From Aquamicrobium defluvii (lineage in GTDB: Bacteria; Pseudomonadota; Alphaproteobacteria; Rhizobiales; Rhizobiaceae), in the NCBI RefSeq assembly GCF_004363725.1, contig NZ_SNZF01000002.1, forward strand, positions 1 through 64,000: a stretch of 64,000 nucleotides of DNA, read 5' to 3'. The translations under genes were made by a program, and so were the position numbers. The notes under the pieces were generated by a model. That model was not told where the DNA came from. It worked only from the letters and a program-made list of their open reading frames with translations, and did not search any database. Position 1 is the first letter of the stretch. The number at the start of each line of letters is the position of its first letter. Below are positions 1-8,174 of this stretch, piece after piece.

Positions 1-2
1 TC

Positions 3-83
3 GCAACACGGTACGACAAGCTGGCAACAAACTTCGCCGCAGCAATCTTCATTGCCGCAATCATCACATGGTGGATCAATTGA
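3..83 (+). mobile_element. 3' end of an IS5-family transposase (truncated by window edge)
   Basis: The first bases read in frame as 26 residues beginning ATRYDKLATNF and ending ITWWIN before a TGA stop. RYDK(L/T)A-x-N(F/Y) followed by a short hydrophobic tail is the usual C-terminus of IS5-family (IS427-group) transposases in rhizobia. Only the tail lies in the window, so the catalytic DDE residues and the left end cannot be judged. It directly precedes a regulator gene that lacks its start, which fits an insertion that cut into that gene. Seen: the motif and stop; inferred: family assignment. Confidence 0.72.
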
Positions 84-200
84 GTCTCGACCCTAGAGCA
101 TTTTGCAGCCAAATGGAAACATTTTGGCGTCGCATAAATGCAGTATAAACAAGCAGATAGATCATTTTCTCGATTCCGTGAAACGAGGAAATGATCTATC
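84..200. repeat. Palindromic intergenic repeat at the IS/TetR junction
   Basis: A non-coding stretch with nested inverted repeats. The clearest is a 17 bp stem at 156-172 and 184-200 (GATAGATCATTTTCTCG against CGAGGAAATGATCTATC, one mismatch) closed by an 11 nt loop. An upstream part begins AGAGCATTTTGC and contains AAATGGAAACATTT. Similar AGAGCATTTT-type palindromes are scattered through rhizobial genomes as non-autonomous intergenic repeats. The right arm overlaps the first codons of the broken TetR frame. Seen: the hairpin; inferred: membership of a dispersed family. Confidence 0.5.
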
Positions 201-727
201 GTCATGTGCGCAAGCGGACCGACCTGCTTCTGGCCGCAGCCAATCTGGCCATATTGCGCTTCGAATGGCGGGGCAACTCAACGCACTGGCGGCCCTATGT
301 CGAAACGCTGGCCCTTGCAGTCTGGTTCCTCGACCAGCGATATCCGGGACTGGCGGATGCCATGCGCAGTCTGGATACGACACCGCCCTCGGCGATCCGC
401 GGCTTTGCCGAGGCGACGGCACAGCTGGAGACGTTCGGTTTCCCGCAACCCGATGCGGTTCTGGTGCTCGACTCGATCATGGACATGACCGTCGATTCCG
501 CTTCGAGCTGGCGGCGAATGGTGCGGATGGGCCGCGCCTTGCTGCAAGCCGGTCACGACGGACCCGAAGGCGCTCCATCGCTGGCGCCGCAAATACAGGC
601 CATGACGAAAGCCTTGTCGGGCGACCCGGAAGAATGGTGGCGGCGCAAGCCCGCCCTCCTGCTCGACGGAGCGGAACTGCTGCTCGAGCGGACAGCGCAG
701 GCTCAGGACGGGCGCGTAAACACGTAG
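191..727 (+). pseudogene. TetR-family regulator lacking its N-terminal DNA-binding half
   Basis: The frame opens with MIYRHVRKRTDLLLAAAN, which matches the end of the third helix and the start of helix 4 in TetR proteins (usual form LYRHVR-x-K-x-DLL). The remaining about 165 residues look like a TetR ligand-binding domain. The first about 45 residues, carrying the helix-turn-helix, are absent, and an IS5-type transposase tail plus a palindromic repeat occupy their place. The ATG used here is inside the palindrome and has no convincing ribosome-binding site. Most likely a decayed gene that can no longer bind DNA. Its 3' end overlaps the convergent ybaN by about 25 bp. Confidence 0.65.
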
Positions 728-1110
728 ACGACGCCCGCCACCATCAGCGCCGCGACCGATAACATGAGCAGAGGCCCCGGATTGCCGCCCTGCCAGAACA
801 GCAGGAAACCCAGGCTCGTGCCCGCCAGCGACATCATCTTGGCCTTGCGGGGGATCGCGCCGCGCATGCGCCATTCGCGCAAGGTGGGTCCGAACCGCGG
901 ATGATCCAGGAGCCAGAACTCCAGCCGCCGCGACGATCTGGCAAAGCAGGCGGCGGCAAGGATCAGAAACGGCGTTGTCGGCAAAACAGGCAGGAAAGCA
1001 CCCACGAAACCCAGCGCCACGAAGAAAAAGCCGAGTGCGAGGAACAGACCCCGCACAGGCGCGGAAACCGGCGCCGACTCCTCGCGCAGCGTGTCGTCCG
1101 GCAAGCTCAT
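703..1110 (-). CDS. YbaN/DUF454 family inner-membrane protein
   Basis: 135 residues with the DUF454 (YbaN) layout: a short polar N-terminus, a hydrophobic hairpin around residues 21-57 containing FLPVLPTTPF (39-48), a basic cytoplasmic segment with the family-typical FW-LL-HP-FGP-L--W pattern, and two further hydrophobic stretches (about 93-131). Length fits the family. Function is unknown; members are small integral inner-membrane proteins. It starts with ATG and is convergent with, and slightly overlaps, the broken TetR gene, so it appears to be a single-gene unit whose promoter lies in the repeat-rich gap to its right. Confidence 0.85.
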   Translation of the reverse strand: MSLPDDTLREESAPVSAPVRGLFLALGFFFVALGFVGAFLPVLPTTPFLILAAACFARSSRRLEFWLLDHPRFGPTLREWRMRGAIPRKAKMMSLAGTSLGFLLFWQGGNPGPLLMLSVAALMVAGVVYVFTRPS

Positions 1111-1197
1111 GCTGTCGTCACCTTGTGTATACGGGCGCGCGAATGGGCGGTGCGGGCAGCCATGGCTGATGACATTGGTCGCGTCCTGCGATCGGCC

Positions 1198-1292
1198 TTG
1201 AGCATTTCCGTGAACCGCGGAAACGCTTCAATTCTTTCGTTTCACGCAATTCCGGACACCAAACCGCTCGGCACTTTTGCCGGAATCGCTCT
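1198..1292. repeat. RIME-like double-palindrome repeat
   Basis: Two adjacent inverted repeats: AGCATTTCCG...CGGAAACGCT at the left and CAATTCCGG...CCGGAATCG at the right, about 95 bp in all. This double-stem design with the core GAGCATTTCCG and a terminal GGAAT(C/T)GCTC is typical of dispersed RIME-type elements in Rhizobium/Mesorhizobium intergenic DNA. It sits between ybaN and the importer operon and carries no ORF. I saw no second copy in this window, so the family assignment rests on recalled resemblance. Confidence 0.5.
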
Positions 1293-1586
1293 TCCCTCGC
1301 CGCGCTTGCCGATGGGCGCGGCAAGGCGATCAGTCTGTTCGCGCCGAACATCCGACAGGAACGGGCATCAATCAAGTGGACAAATCAACTCAAGATCAGC
1401 CTTCAGCAATCGCCTGCCCTGCACAGGCAGCGACGAAAGCCGGATTACGCTTTTGCCTGAAGAACTTAAAGCCGCGGGCATTCCGACGAACGCTGCTTGC
1501 GTTGCTCCAGCCTCTTTTCCTGGCCGCATTCATGCGACGTCAGACGATTCCGGCTGACTGCAAAATGCCAGATTGAAATCCGAACC
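1293..1586. other. Intergenic sequence between two repeats, nothing recognised
   Basis: About 290 bp separating the two palindromic repeats between ybaN and the importer operon. Short open frames exist on both strands, but none has a ribosome-binding site or recognisable protein features. No terminator with a T-tract, tRNA or clear operator was seen. Base composition is slightly lower in G+C than the flanking genes, as is usual for spacer DNA. Confidence 0.5.
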
Positions 1587-1694
1587 TTGAAGCGTGTCGC
1601 GATCTTTCAGATTCGCTCCTTACGCTTCAAGTATTTGTTCTTACGAATGTCGTTGCCCGGAAACCGGGTCCCGCTTTCGGGCGACATGCTCTAG
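1587..1694. repeat. 105 bp palindromic repeat, copy A
   Basis: First of three copies of one element in the window (others near 26.1 kb and 54.2 kb). Shared blocks are GCGTGTCGCGATCTTTC, then ATTCGCTCCT, then a hairpin whose arms are TGTCG--GCCC-GAAACC and a complementary -GGGCGACA-GCT end. Each copy folds as two stem-loops. The right end of this copy, CTCTAG, supplies the stop codon of the phenylacetate-CoA-ligase-like gene, so the element abuts or has invaded that gene's 3' end. Confidence 0.85.
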
Positions 1695-2932
1695 CCAGCA
1701 GGGCGCTCGTCGGCGATGACCTTGCCGTCATTCGGCAGGCTGTCCGGCGAAACGATCTCCACCCGGCCCTTCATCTTGGTCGAAGCCTGCAATGCCTGCT
1801 CCAGCGCCCCCGAAAGATCGCTGCCGGCCGATGCGGCTTCCGCTTTCAACACCATCTGGTCCTGCTCGTCGGCACGCGTCACGACCAGTCGCAGCCGGCC
1901 GAGTTCGGGAAACTTTTTCGCGATCGCCGCGATCTGGGCCGGATCGACGAACATGCCCTTGACCTTGGTGCGCTGGTCGGCGCGCCCCATCCATCCGGCC
2001 AGCCGCCGGTTGGTACGGCCGCACGGGCTTACGCCCGGCACGATGCGGGAAAGGTCCCCTGTGCCGAAGCGCAGCAGCGGATATTCGGGGCTGAGCCGCG
2101 TTACAACAACCTCGCCCACTTCGCCCTCGGCCACCGCTTCATCGGTGCCGGGGCGCACGATCTCCACGATCAGCCCCTCATTCACGACAAGGCCCGAGCG
2201 CGCGGACGTCTCATAGGCGATGACGCCAAGCTCGGCGCTGGCATAGGCCTGATAGGCATCGACGCCGCGCGCCGCCACCTCCTGTTGCAGAGAGGGAGGA
2301 AAGGCCGCTCCCGAAACCAGAGCGCGCTTTATGGGATTGTCGATGCCTGCCTCGGCCAGCCGGTCGAGCAGGATTTTCAGGAAATCCGGCGTACCGAGAT
2401 AACCCGACGGCCGCAGCGCCGCGATCGCCTCGATCTGCTGCTCGGTATTGCCGACGCCGGCCGGGATGACGGCGCAGCCCAGCGCATGCGCTCCCGATTC
2501 CATGATGTAGCCGCCCGGCGTCAGATGATAGCTGAAGGCGTTGTGGACGATGTCGTGCTCGCGCATACCGGCCGCGAACAGGGCGCGCGCCGAACCCCAC
2601 CAGTCCCGGCCGTGGCCTTCGGGGTCGAAGATCGGGCCGGGCGACACCAGCAATCGCTTCAGCCTGCCGGCCGCGACCGAAGTGAGGCCGGCAAAGGGCG
2701 GCGCCTTGGCCTGCAAAGCCACCAGATCGCTCTTGCGGATGACCGGAATCCCTTGCAGGGCGGCCCGATCCGTTATCGCACCGATGGAGATGCCATCCAG
2801 TTGCCGCTTGAGTGCCGGGGCCGTCTCCACCACATCCGCAAGCATGGTGCGAAGGGCCCCGAACAGGGCGTTCTCCCGGCTTTCCGGTGCCCGGGTTTCC
2901 TCGGCGTCGAAATGTTCAGGCATGGATGACAT
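1691..2932 (-). CDS. Phenylacetate-CoA ligase-like AMP-forming enzyme (PaaK family)
   Basis: 413 residues of the ANL superfamily PaaK branch. Visible features are a central YHLTPGGYIMESGAHALG segment, which in this family follows the nucleotide site, the substrate-pocket region YQAYASAELGVIAYE (A-x-x-E motif), GEVGEVVVTRLSPEYPLLRFGTGDLS (adenylate-binding GD motif) and a C-terminal WMGRADQRTKVKGMFVDP hinge (A-x-x-K--G). It should adenylate a carboxylic acid and transfer it to CoA; the acid could be aromatic, but this is not shown. It is the last gene of the importer operon, 32 bp after livF. Its stop codon lies in a repeat. The family call is firm, the substrate unknown. Confidence 0.83.
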   Translation of the reverse strand: MSSMPEHFDAEETRAPESRENALFGALRTMLADVVETAPALKRQLDGISIGAITDRAALQGIPVIRKSDLVALQAKAPPFAGLTSVAAGRLKRLLVSPGPIFDPEGHGRDWWGSARALFAAGMREHDIVHNAFSYHLTPGGYIMESGAHALGCAVIPAGVGNTEQQIEAIAALRPSGYLGTPDFLKILLDRLAEAGIDNPIKRALVSGAAFPPSLQQEVAARGVDAYQAYASAELGVIAYETSARSGLVVNEGLIVEIVRPGTDEAVAEGEVGEVVVTRLSPEYPLLRFGTGDLSRIVPGVSPCGRTNRRLAGWMGRADQRTKVKGMFVDPAQIAAIAKKFPELGRLRLVVTRADEQDQMVLKAEAASAGSDLSGALEQALQASTKMKGRVEIVSPDSLPNDGKVIADERPAG

Positions 2933-2964
2933 CGCTTCTGTAGGGATTCTGGACGGGTGACGGC

Positions 2965-3816
2965 TCAGCTCAGCCAGCGCTTGCGGCGCTTGTAGCTCTT
3001 CACGTTGCGGAAGGACTTGCGGCCCTCACCGCCGATGCCGAGGTAGAACTCCTTGACGTCCTCGTTGTCGCGCAGCGCATCGGCCGCGCCGTCCATGACG
3101 ATGCGTCCCGTTTCCAGAATGTAGCCGTAGGTCGCGTATTTCAGCGCCATGTTGGTGTTCTGCTCGGCCACCAGGAAGGATACACCCTGCCTGGTGTTGA
3201 GGTCCTTCACGATCTCGAAGATCTCGTCGACCACCTGCGGGGCGAGGCCCATGGACGGCTCGTCGAGCAGGATCATCTTGGGCCGGCTCATCATGGCGCG
3301 GCCGATGGCGCACATCTGCTGCTCACCGCCGGAGGTGTAGCCAGCCATCGAATTGCGCCGCTGCTTCAGGCGCGGGAAATAATTGTAGATCATCTCCAGA
3401 TCGTCGCGGATGGCGGCCCGGCCATCGCGCCTTGTGAAGGCGCCGGTCAGCAGGTTTTCCTCGATGCTGAGATGGCCGAAGCAGTGGCGGCCCTCCATCA
3501 CCTGAATGCAGCCGCGCCGCACCAGCTCGTTCGGGCTCAGCCGGTCGATGCGCCCGCCATCGAACTCGATCGAGCCCTTGGTGACCTCGCCGCGCTCGGA
3601 ATGAAGCAGGTTGGAGATGGCCTTGAGCGTGGTCGTCTTGCCGGCGCCGTTGGCGCCCAGAATGGCGACGATGCCGCCCTTCGGCACAGTCAGCGACACG
3701 CCTTTCAGCACGAGGATGACGTGATCGTAGATGACCTCGATGTTGTTGACCGACAGGATCGGCGGCGCCGGATCCGGAAGGCGGGAAACAGGGTCGGCAG
3801 TGGCAGGTTCAGGCAT
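2965..3816 (-). CDS. livF: Branched-chain amino-acid-type ABC transporter ATP-binding protein LivF
   Basis: 283-residue ABC ATPase with Walker A GANGAGKT (54-61), signature TSGGEQQ (161-167) and Walker B MILLDEPS (181-188) followed by MGLAPQVV, the LivF hallmark. The first about 20 residues are a Pro/Ala-rich extension, and a basic C-terminal tail (KSYKRRKRWLS) is longer than in E. coli LivF. It would energise the inner-membrane permeases together with LivG. It sits between the binding-protein gene and the PaaK-like gene, separated from the former by a strong hairpin. The class is clear; the transported solute is not proven to be an amino acid. Confidence 0.9.
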   Translation of the reverse strand: MPEPATADPVSRLPDPAPPILSVNNIEVIYDHVILVLKGVSLTVPKGGIVAILGANGAGKTTTLKAISNLLHSERGEVTKGSIEFDGGRIDRLSPNELVRRGCIQVMEGRHCFGHLSIEENLLTGAFTRRDGRAAIRDDLEMIYNYFPRLKQRRNSMAGYTSGGEQQMCAIGRAMMSRPKMILLDEPSMGLAPQVVDEIFEIVKDLNTRQGVSFLVAEQNTNMALKYATYGYILETGRIVMDGAADALRDNEDVKEFYLGIGGEGRKSFRNVKSYKRRKRWLS

Positions 3817-3836
3817 GGGTCAGCTCCGGATTGGGG

Positions 3837-3863
3837 CCCTTCCCCCGGCAGGCGGGGGAAGGG
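3837..3863 (-). promoter_or_regulatory. Strong hairpin between binding-protein gene and livF
   Basis: A perfect 11 bp inverted repeat, CCCTTCCCCCG and CGGGGGAAGGG, with a 5 nt loop, placed 21 bp after the binding-protein stop codon and just upstream of livF within the same operon. There is no T-tract, so it is more likely an mRNA 3'-end stabiliser or partial attenuator than a full terminator. Such stems commonly let the periplasmic binding protein be made in excess over membrane components. Structure is seen, role inferred. Confidence 0.6.
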
Positions 3864-3884
3864 AAGCTGGCAAGGGCTTGCGCC

Positions 3885-5213
3885 TTACGAGGCGTCGCAG
3901 GCCTCGGTGCGCTCCGGCCATGGCGCATTCTTCTCCGCATAGGACTTCGCATCCTCATCGAGCAGCGGAATGACCTTGTCGCTCATCGGCGCGATGTAAT
4001 CGGTCACCTTCTCGAAGGCGGTGCCGTTCCAGCTCTGCACGAAGTTGGACTGATGGCCGTTATGGTCGTTGCAGGAGAGCTTCAGCGGCTGGGTGAAGCC
4101 TTCGAGGCCAATCTCCTTGAGGCGTGCCTCGTCGATGTTGAGGTTCTCCAGACCGCGGCGCACGTCCTCGCCGGTCACCACCTTGTTGCCCGTCACCTCC
4201 TGCGCCGTGCGGATGGCCTCCGCGATCAGCATGGAGTTGTAGACCCCGCGGTTGTACAGCACCTGCCCGACCTTCGACTTGTCGGAGACCTGGCTCTTGC
4301 CCGCATCGACGACATATTTCTGGATGTCCTGGATAAGCGGGAAATCCGTGCCGGCGGCATGCCAGTTCAGCGTCTTGAAGCCCTTGGCGCCATCGCCGGC
4401 ACCGCGCACGTCATCCTCGCCCGGCCACCACACGGAGATGAACTTCTCCATCGGGAAGTTGGTCTTCACCGCTTCCTTGACGGCGGTTGAGTTGAGCGCG
4501 CCCCAGCCGAACAGGATCATGTAGTCGGGCCGGTCGCGGCGCACGCTCAGCCACTGCGACGACTGGTTCTGCATGTCGGCGGCAGCCACCGGATAGAGCT
4601 TCGCCTCGAAGCCGAGTTCCTTGGAAAGCTGGTCGATGAGCGGCAGCGGCTCGCGCCCGAAGCTGGCATCCAGATAGATGTAGCCGATCCTCTTGCCCTT
4701 GAGCTTGTCGACGCCGCCGCCTTCCTGATCGGCGATGTAGTTCAGGATCTGCGTGAAGCCGTCCCAATAGGTCGCCGGCGGGTTGAAGATCCACGGGAAG
4801 ACGTCGCCCTTGGCCGAAGCCGACAGGCCATAGGCCATGGACAGCACGGGAATCTTGTCGACGGCGGCCTTGGGGATCAGCGGCAGGGTGATGCCGGTCG
4901 ACCACGGATTGACCAGGACCGGCTTCTTCGGCTTCATCGCCTCGTAGCATTCGAGACCCTTCTTGGTGTCGTAGCCGGTCTCGCATTCCTCGATCACCAG
5001 CTTGACGCCGCCGATACCGCCATCGCGCTCGTTGAGCATGGTGAGATAGTCGTGCATGCCGTCCGCGATCGGCGAGCCGGAGCCGGCGAAAGCGCCGGTG
5101 CGATACGTGAACAGCGGCACGTAGATCGAATCTTCGGCATTCGCAGCCTCGATGGCCGGCATGGCCAGCACCGATGCGGCTGAAAGTGCCAGTATCATTT
5201 TTTTCAGTGACAT
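3885..5213 (-). CDS. ABC transporter periplasmic substrate-binding protein (Leu/Ile/Val-type fold)
   Basis: 442 residues starting at MSLKKMILALSAASVLAMPA, a Sec signal peptide ending near residue 26 (AANA-ED). The mature part has the type I periplasmic-binding-protein order of the LivK group: YVPLFTYRTGAFAGSG at the N-terminus, a ligand-lobe region with GVKLVIEECETGYDTKKG, and ITLPLIPKAAVDKIPVLS. The start is set by GGAGGAGAA placed 5 nt upstream; the open frame extends much further upstream inside livM but without support. This subgroup accompanies acyl-CoA-ligase-linked liv operons, so ligands may be carboxylates rather than amino acids (inference). Confidence 0.88.
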   Translation of the reverse strand: MSLKKMILALSAASVLAMPAIEAANAEDSIYVPLFTYRTGAFAGSGSPIADGMHDYLTMLNERDGGIGGVKLVIEECETGYDTKKGLECYEAMKPKKPVLVNPWSTGITLPLIPKAAVDKIPVLSMAYGLSASAKGDVFPWIFNPPATYWDGFTQILNYIADQEGGGVDKLKGKRIGYIYLDASFGREPLPLIDQLSKELGFEAKLYPVAAADMQNQSSQWLSVRRDRPDYMILFGWGALNSTAVKEAVKTNFPMEKFISVWWPGEDDVRGAGDGAKGFKTLNWHAAGTDFPLIQDIQKYVVDAGKSQVSDKSKVGQVLYNRGVYNSMLIAEAIRTAQEVTGNKVVTGEDVRRGLENLNIDEARLKEIGLEGFTQPLKLSCNDHNGHQSNFVQSWNGTAFEKVTDYIAPMSDKVIPLLDEDAKSYAEKNAPWPERTEACDAS

Positions 5214-5257
5214 TTCCGTTCTCCTCCGGTTTCCACTCCCACCACGTGCACCGCCCC

Positions 5258-6334
5258 TCAGTAAGGGAACGGCCACACGCGAAGCTTCTGTTTGGTGATC
5301 TGCCAAAGCCGGGCCAGACCGTGCGGCTCGACGATGAGGAAGAAGATGATGAGCGCCCCGACGATCAGATAGGTCAGGTGCTCGACCGTGGCCGCCGCTA
5401 CCGGCAGCCCCAGCGATTCCGGCAGGGCGCGGATGAAGATCGGCAATATATGGATCAGCGCTGCGCCCATGAAGGAGCCGATGAGCGATCCCAGCCCGCC
5501 GATGATGACCATGAACAGCAGCAGGAAGGACAGCTTGATGTCGAAGGCGGACGGCTCGGCCGCGCCCAGCCACAGGAACACCATCAGCGCACCCGCCACG
5601 CCGCAATAGAAGGACGACACGGCGAAGGCGAGCAGCTTGGCCGGCAGCAGGCGGATGCCCATGAGCTGGGCGGCGATGTCCATGTCGCGCACCGCCATCC
5701 ATGTGCGCCCGATGCGGCCATGGACGATGTTGGAGGCGATCAGCGTCATCACCACCACGACGCCCAGCACCACGTAATAGCGGTTGACCGGCGTGGCCAT
5801 CGGTCCGGTGATGGCGATGCCGAACAGCGTGCGGCCGGGCACCTCGATGGCGCCGGAGGGATTGTAGTTGTAAAGCCAGGCCACGCGCACGAAGCACCAT
5901 TGCAGGAAGAACTGCGCGGCGAGCGTGGCGACTGCGAGGTAAAAACCCTTGATGCGCAGCGAGGGCAGGCCGAAGATCACCCCGATGCCGGCGGCGAAGA
6001 AGCCCGAGCACAGGATCCACACCAGTATGTTCACCTGCGGGAACATGGTGGAAAGCTTGTAGGCGGCATAGGCGCCCACGCCCATGAAGCCGGCCGTGCC
6101 GAGCGAGAGAAGCCCGGTATAGCCGACGAGGATGTTGAGCCCGATCGCCCCCAGCGACAGGATCAGGAACGGAATCATCACCGAGGCGAGCAGGAACTCG
6201 CTGCCGAACATGGGGATCGCCACGAAGGCGATGACCATGATGATGGCGAGGCCGTAGCGATCCTGAAGGATCGGGAAGACTGCGGAGTCCGCTGCGTAGT
6301 TCTGCTTGAACTGGCCGGTTTCGCGATAGAACAT
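5258..6334 (-). CDS. livM: Branched-chain amino-acid-type ABC permease LivM
   Basis: 358 residues, highly hydrophobic, with about ten predicted membrane spans. The family signature GLNILVGYTGLLSLGTAGFMGVGAYAAY lies near residues 86-113, and the cytoplasmic coupling region GRTWMAVRDMDIAAQLMGI matches the LivM EAA-like loop that docks onto the ATPases. The N-terminal about 25 residues are polar and cytoplasmic. It pairs with LivH as the heterodimeric channel. It follows livH with a 4 bp gap, so translation is probably coupled. Clear homologue; solute unproven. Confidence 0.9.
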   Translation of the reverse strand: MFYRETGQFKQNYAADSAVFPILQDRYGLAIIMVIAFVAIPMFGSEFLLASVMIPFLILSLGAIGLNILVGYTGLLSLGTAGFMGVGAYAAYKLSTMFPQVNILVWILCSGFFAAGIGVIFGLPSLRIKGFYLAVATLAAQFFLQWCFVRVAWLYNYNPSGAIEVPGRTLFGIAITGPMATPVNRYYVVLGVVVVMTLIASNIVHGRIGRTWMAVRDMDIAAQLMGIRLLPAKLLAFAVSSFYCGVAGALMVFLWLGAAEPSAFDIKLSFLLLFMVIIGGLGSLIGSFMGAALIHILPIFIRALPESLGLPVAAATVEHLTYLIVGALIIFFLIVEPHGLARLWQITKQKLRVWPFPY

Positions 6335-6338
6335 CGTG

Positions 6339-7313
6339 TCAGATCCGCTCGATTATCTTGTCGCCGAACAGGCCCTGCGGCCGGTACAGCAGGAACACCA
6401 GTGCGATCACATAGGCGAGCCAGCTCTCGATGCCGCCGCCGAGCAGCGGGCCCCAGTAGAACTCGCCGAGTTTCTCGCCCACTCCGATGATGAGGCCACC
6501 GACGATGGCGCCCGGCACCGATGTGAAGCCGCCCAGAACCAGCACCGGCAGGGCCTTGAGCGCCACGATCTCCAGCGCGAAGGAGACATCGGAGCGCGCG
6601 CCCCACATGATACCGGTGACCAGCGCGACGAGGCCGGCGGCGAACCACACGATGACCCAGATCTGGTTGAGCGAGATGCCGACCGAAAGGGCCGCCTTGT
6701 GGCTGTCGGCAACGGCGCGCAGCGCGCGGCCGATGCGCGTCTTCTGGAAGAACAGCGCCAGTCCCACGATCATCAGCGAGGCGATGACGGCGGCGGCGAT
6801 GTCGATCTTCTGGAGGCTCACCAGGCCGCCCAGCATCTCGATGTCGACGGAGCCGCTTGGCAGGAACAACTCGTTGGCGATCATCTGCTTGGGGTCGCCG
6901 CCGAACACGATCTCGCCGAAGCCGATCAGCACATAGGTGATGCCGAAGGTGGCCATGAACAGGATGATGTCCGGCTGAGTGACCAGCGGGCGCAGCACCA
7001 CCCGCTCGACCAGCATGGCAAGCACCAGCATGACGCCGGCCGCAAGCAGCAGCGCAAGGAAGGCGGCGGCGTGGCCGGAAAAGCCCCATGAGGAGAATTT
7101 CGCGTAGAAGCCGACCAGAGTAAGCGCAGAAAACACCACCATGATGCCCTGCGCGAAATTGAAGACGCCGGATGCCTTGAAGATCAGCACGAAGCCCAGC
7201 GCGATCAGCGCATAGAGAACACCCGAAACCAGCCCCTCCCACAGGGTCTGCACCAGCAGATCGGGCATCTGCACCATCTGCACGAACGGGTCGATGAATA
7301 TATTGTAGAGCAT
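6339..7313 (-). CDS. livH: Branched-chain amino-acid-type ABC permease LivH
   Basis: 324 residues, about eight membrane spans. LivH hallmarks are LVSGVLYALIALGFVLIFKASGVFNFAQGIMVVF near residues 29-62 and the coupling loop RIGRALRAVADSHKAALSVGI. VLGGFTSVPGAIVGGLIIGVGE near the C-terminus is also typical. It forms the channel with LivM and lies between livG (57 bp upstream) and livM (4 bp downstream) in one transcription unit. Family is certain, substrate not. Confidence 0.9.
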   Translation of the reverse strand: MLYNIFIDPFVQMVQMPDLLVQTLWEGLVSGVLYALIALGFVLIFKASGVFNFAQGIMVVFSALTLVGFYAKFSSWGFSGHAAAFLALLLAAGVMLVLAMLVERVVLRPLVTQPDIILFMATFGITYVLIGFGEIVFGGDPKQMIANELFLPSGSVDIEMLGGLVSLQKIDIAAAVIASLMIVGLALFFQKTRIGRALRAVADSHKAALSVGISLNQIWVIVWFAAGLVALVTGIMWGARSDVSFALEIVALKALPVLVLGGFTSVPGAIVGGLIIGVGEKLGEFYWGPLLGGGIESWLAYVIALVFLLYRPQGLFGDKIIERI

Positions 7314-7370
7314 CGATCCTCCCTGATCGACGTCAGCGCCGTCACGGACGGCGTGCCGTATCCTCGCGTT

Positions 7371-8174
7371 TCAGTGTCCGACGCCCAGATAGGCGTCGAT
7401 GACCTTCGGGTCGGCCTTCACCTCTTCCGGCGTTCCGTCTGCAATCTTGTGGCCATATTCGAGAACCACCACCCGGTCGGACAGGTCCATGACCACGCCG
7501 ATGTCGTGCTCGATCAGGGCGATGGTGGTGCCGAAATGCCGGTTGAGATCGAGGATGTAGCGGCACATGTCCTCTTTCTCCTCCATGTTCATCCCGGCCA
7601 TCGGCTCGTCGAGCAGCAAAAGCTCCGGCTCCATCGCCAGCGCCCGGCCAAGCTCCACCCGCTTCTGGAGACCATAGGGCAGCTTGCCGACAGGCGTCTT
7701 GCGGATCGCCTCGATCTGCAGGAAGTCGATGATGTCCTCGACATGGCGGCGATGGTCGATCTCCTCGCGCATGGCCGGCCCGAAGCGCAGCATCTGCCAG
7801 AACAGGCCGCGATGCATGCGCAGCGTGCGCCCGACCATGATGTTGTCGAGCGTCGACATGCCCCTGAACAGCGCCACGTTCTGGAAGGTGCGGGCGATGC
7901 CCTGGCTGGCGGCCTGATAGGGGCGCATGCGCGAACGGGTCTGGCCCTTGTAGGTGATGCGGCCCTGCTGGGGATGATAGAAGCCGTTGATCACGTTGAG
8001 CATCGAGGTCTTGCCGGCCCCGTTGGGGCCGATGATGGCGCGGATCTCGCCCTTGCGGATATCGAAGGACACGTCGGTGATCGCCTTCACTCCGCCGAAG
8101 CCGAGCGACACGCCATCCACGGCAAGCAGGGTTTCGCCCATGGTTTCTCCCACGGCGTCCTTGGGGCCGCTCAT
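7371..8174 (-). CDS. livG: Branched-chain amino-acid-type ABC transporter ATP-binding protein LivG
   Basis: 267-residue ABC ATPase. Walker A is GPNGAGKTS (49-57), Walker B LLLLDEPMAGMN, and the His-switch region IALIEHDIGVVMDLSDRVVVLEYG. The signature segment reads LPYGLQKRVELGRALA, the LivG variant (YG-Q-R) of the usual LSGGQ. The start is the first ATG: it overlaps the stop of the preceding synthetase gene (ATGA) and has GGAGG 7 nt upstream inside that gene. A second in-frame ATG 33 nt later also has a GGGAG site. It partners LivF. Confidence 0.9.
   Translation of the reverse strand: MSGPKDAVGETMGETLLAVDGVSLGFGGVKAITDVSFDIRKGEIRAIIGPNGAGKTSMLNVINGFYHPQQGRITYKGQTRSRMRPYQAASQGIARTFQNVALFRGMSTLDNIMVGRTLRMHRGLFWQMLRFGPAMREEIDHRRHVEDIIDFLQIEAIRKTPVGKLPYGLQKRVELGRALAMEPELLLLDEPMAGMNMEEKEDMCRYILDLNRHFGTTIALIEHDIGVVMDLSDRVVVLEYGHKIADGTPEEVKADPKVIDAYLGVGH

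Noticed and set aside
5214..6020. 269-residue N-terminal extension of the liv-type binding protein
   Set aside because: It runs out of frame through livM, lacks protein features and would bury the signal peptide; a strong ribosome-binding site marks the internal ATG.
5174..6490. 438-codon open frame on the plus strand across livM/livH
   Set aside because: It is antisense to two clear permease genes; its product is a Asp/Glu/His/Arg-rich mirror of their codon pattern, without domain or ribosome-binding site.
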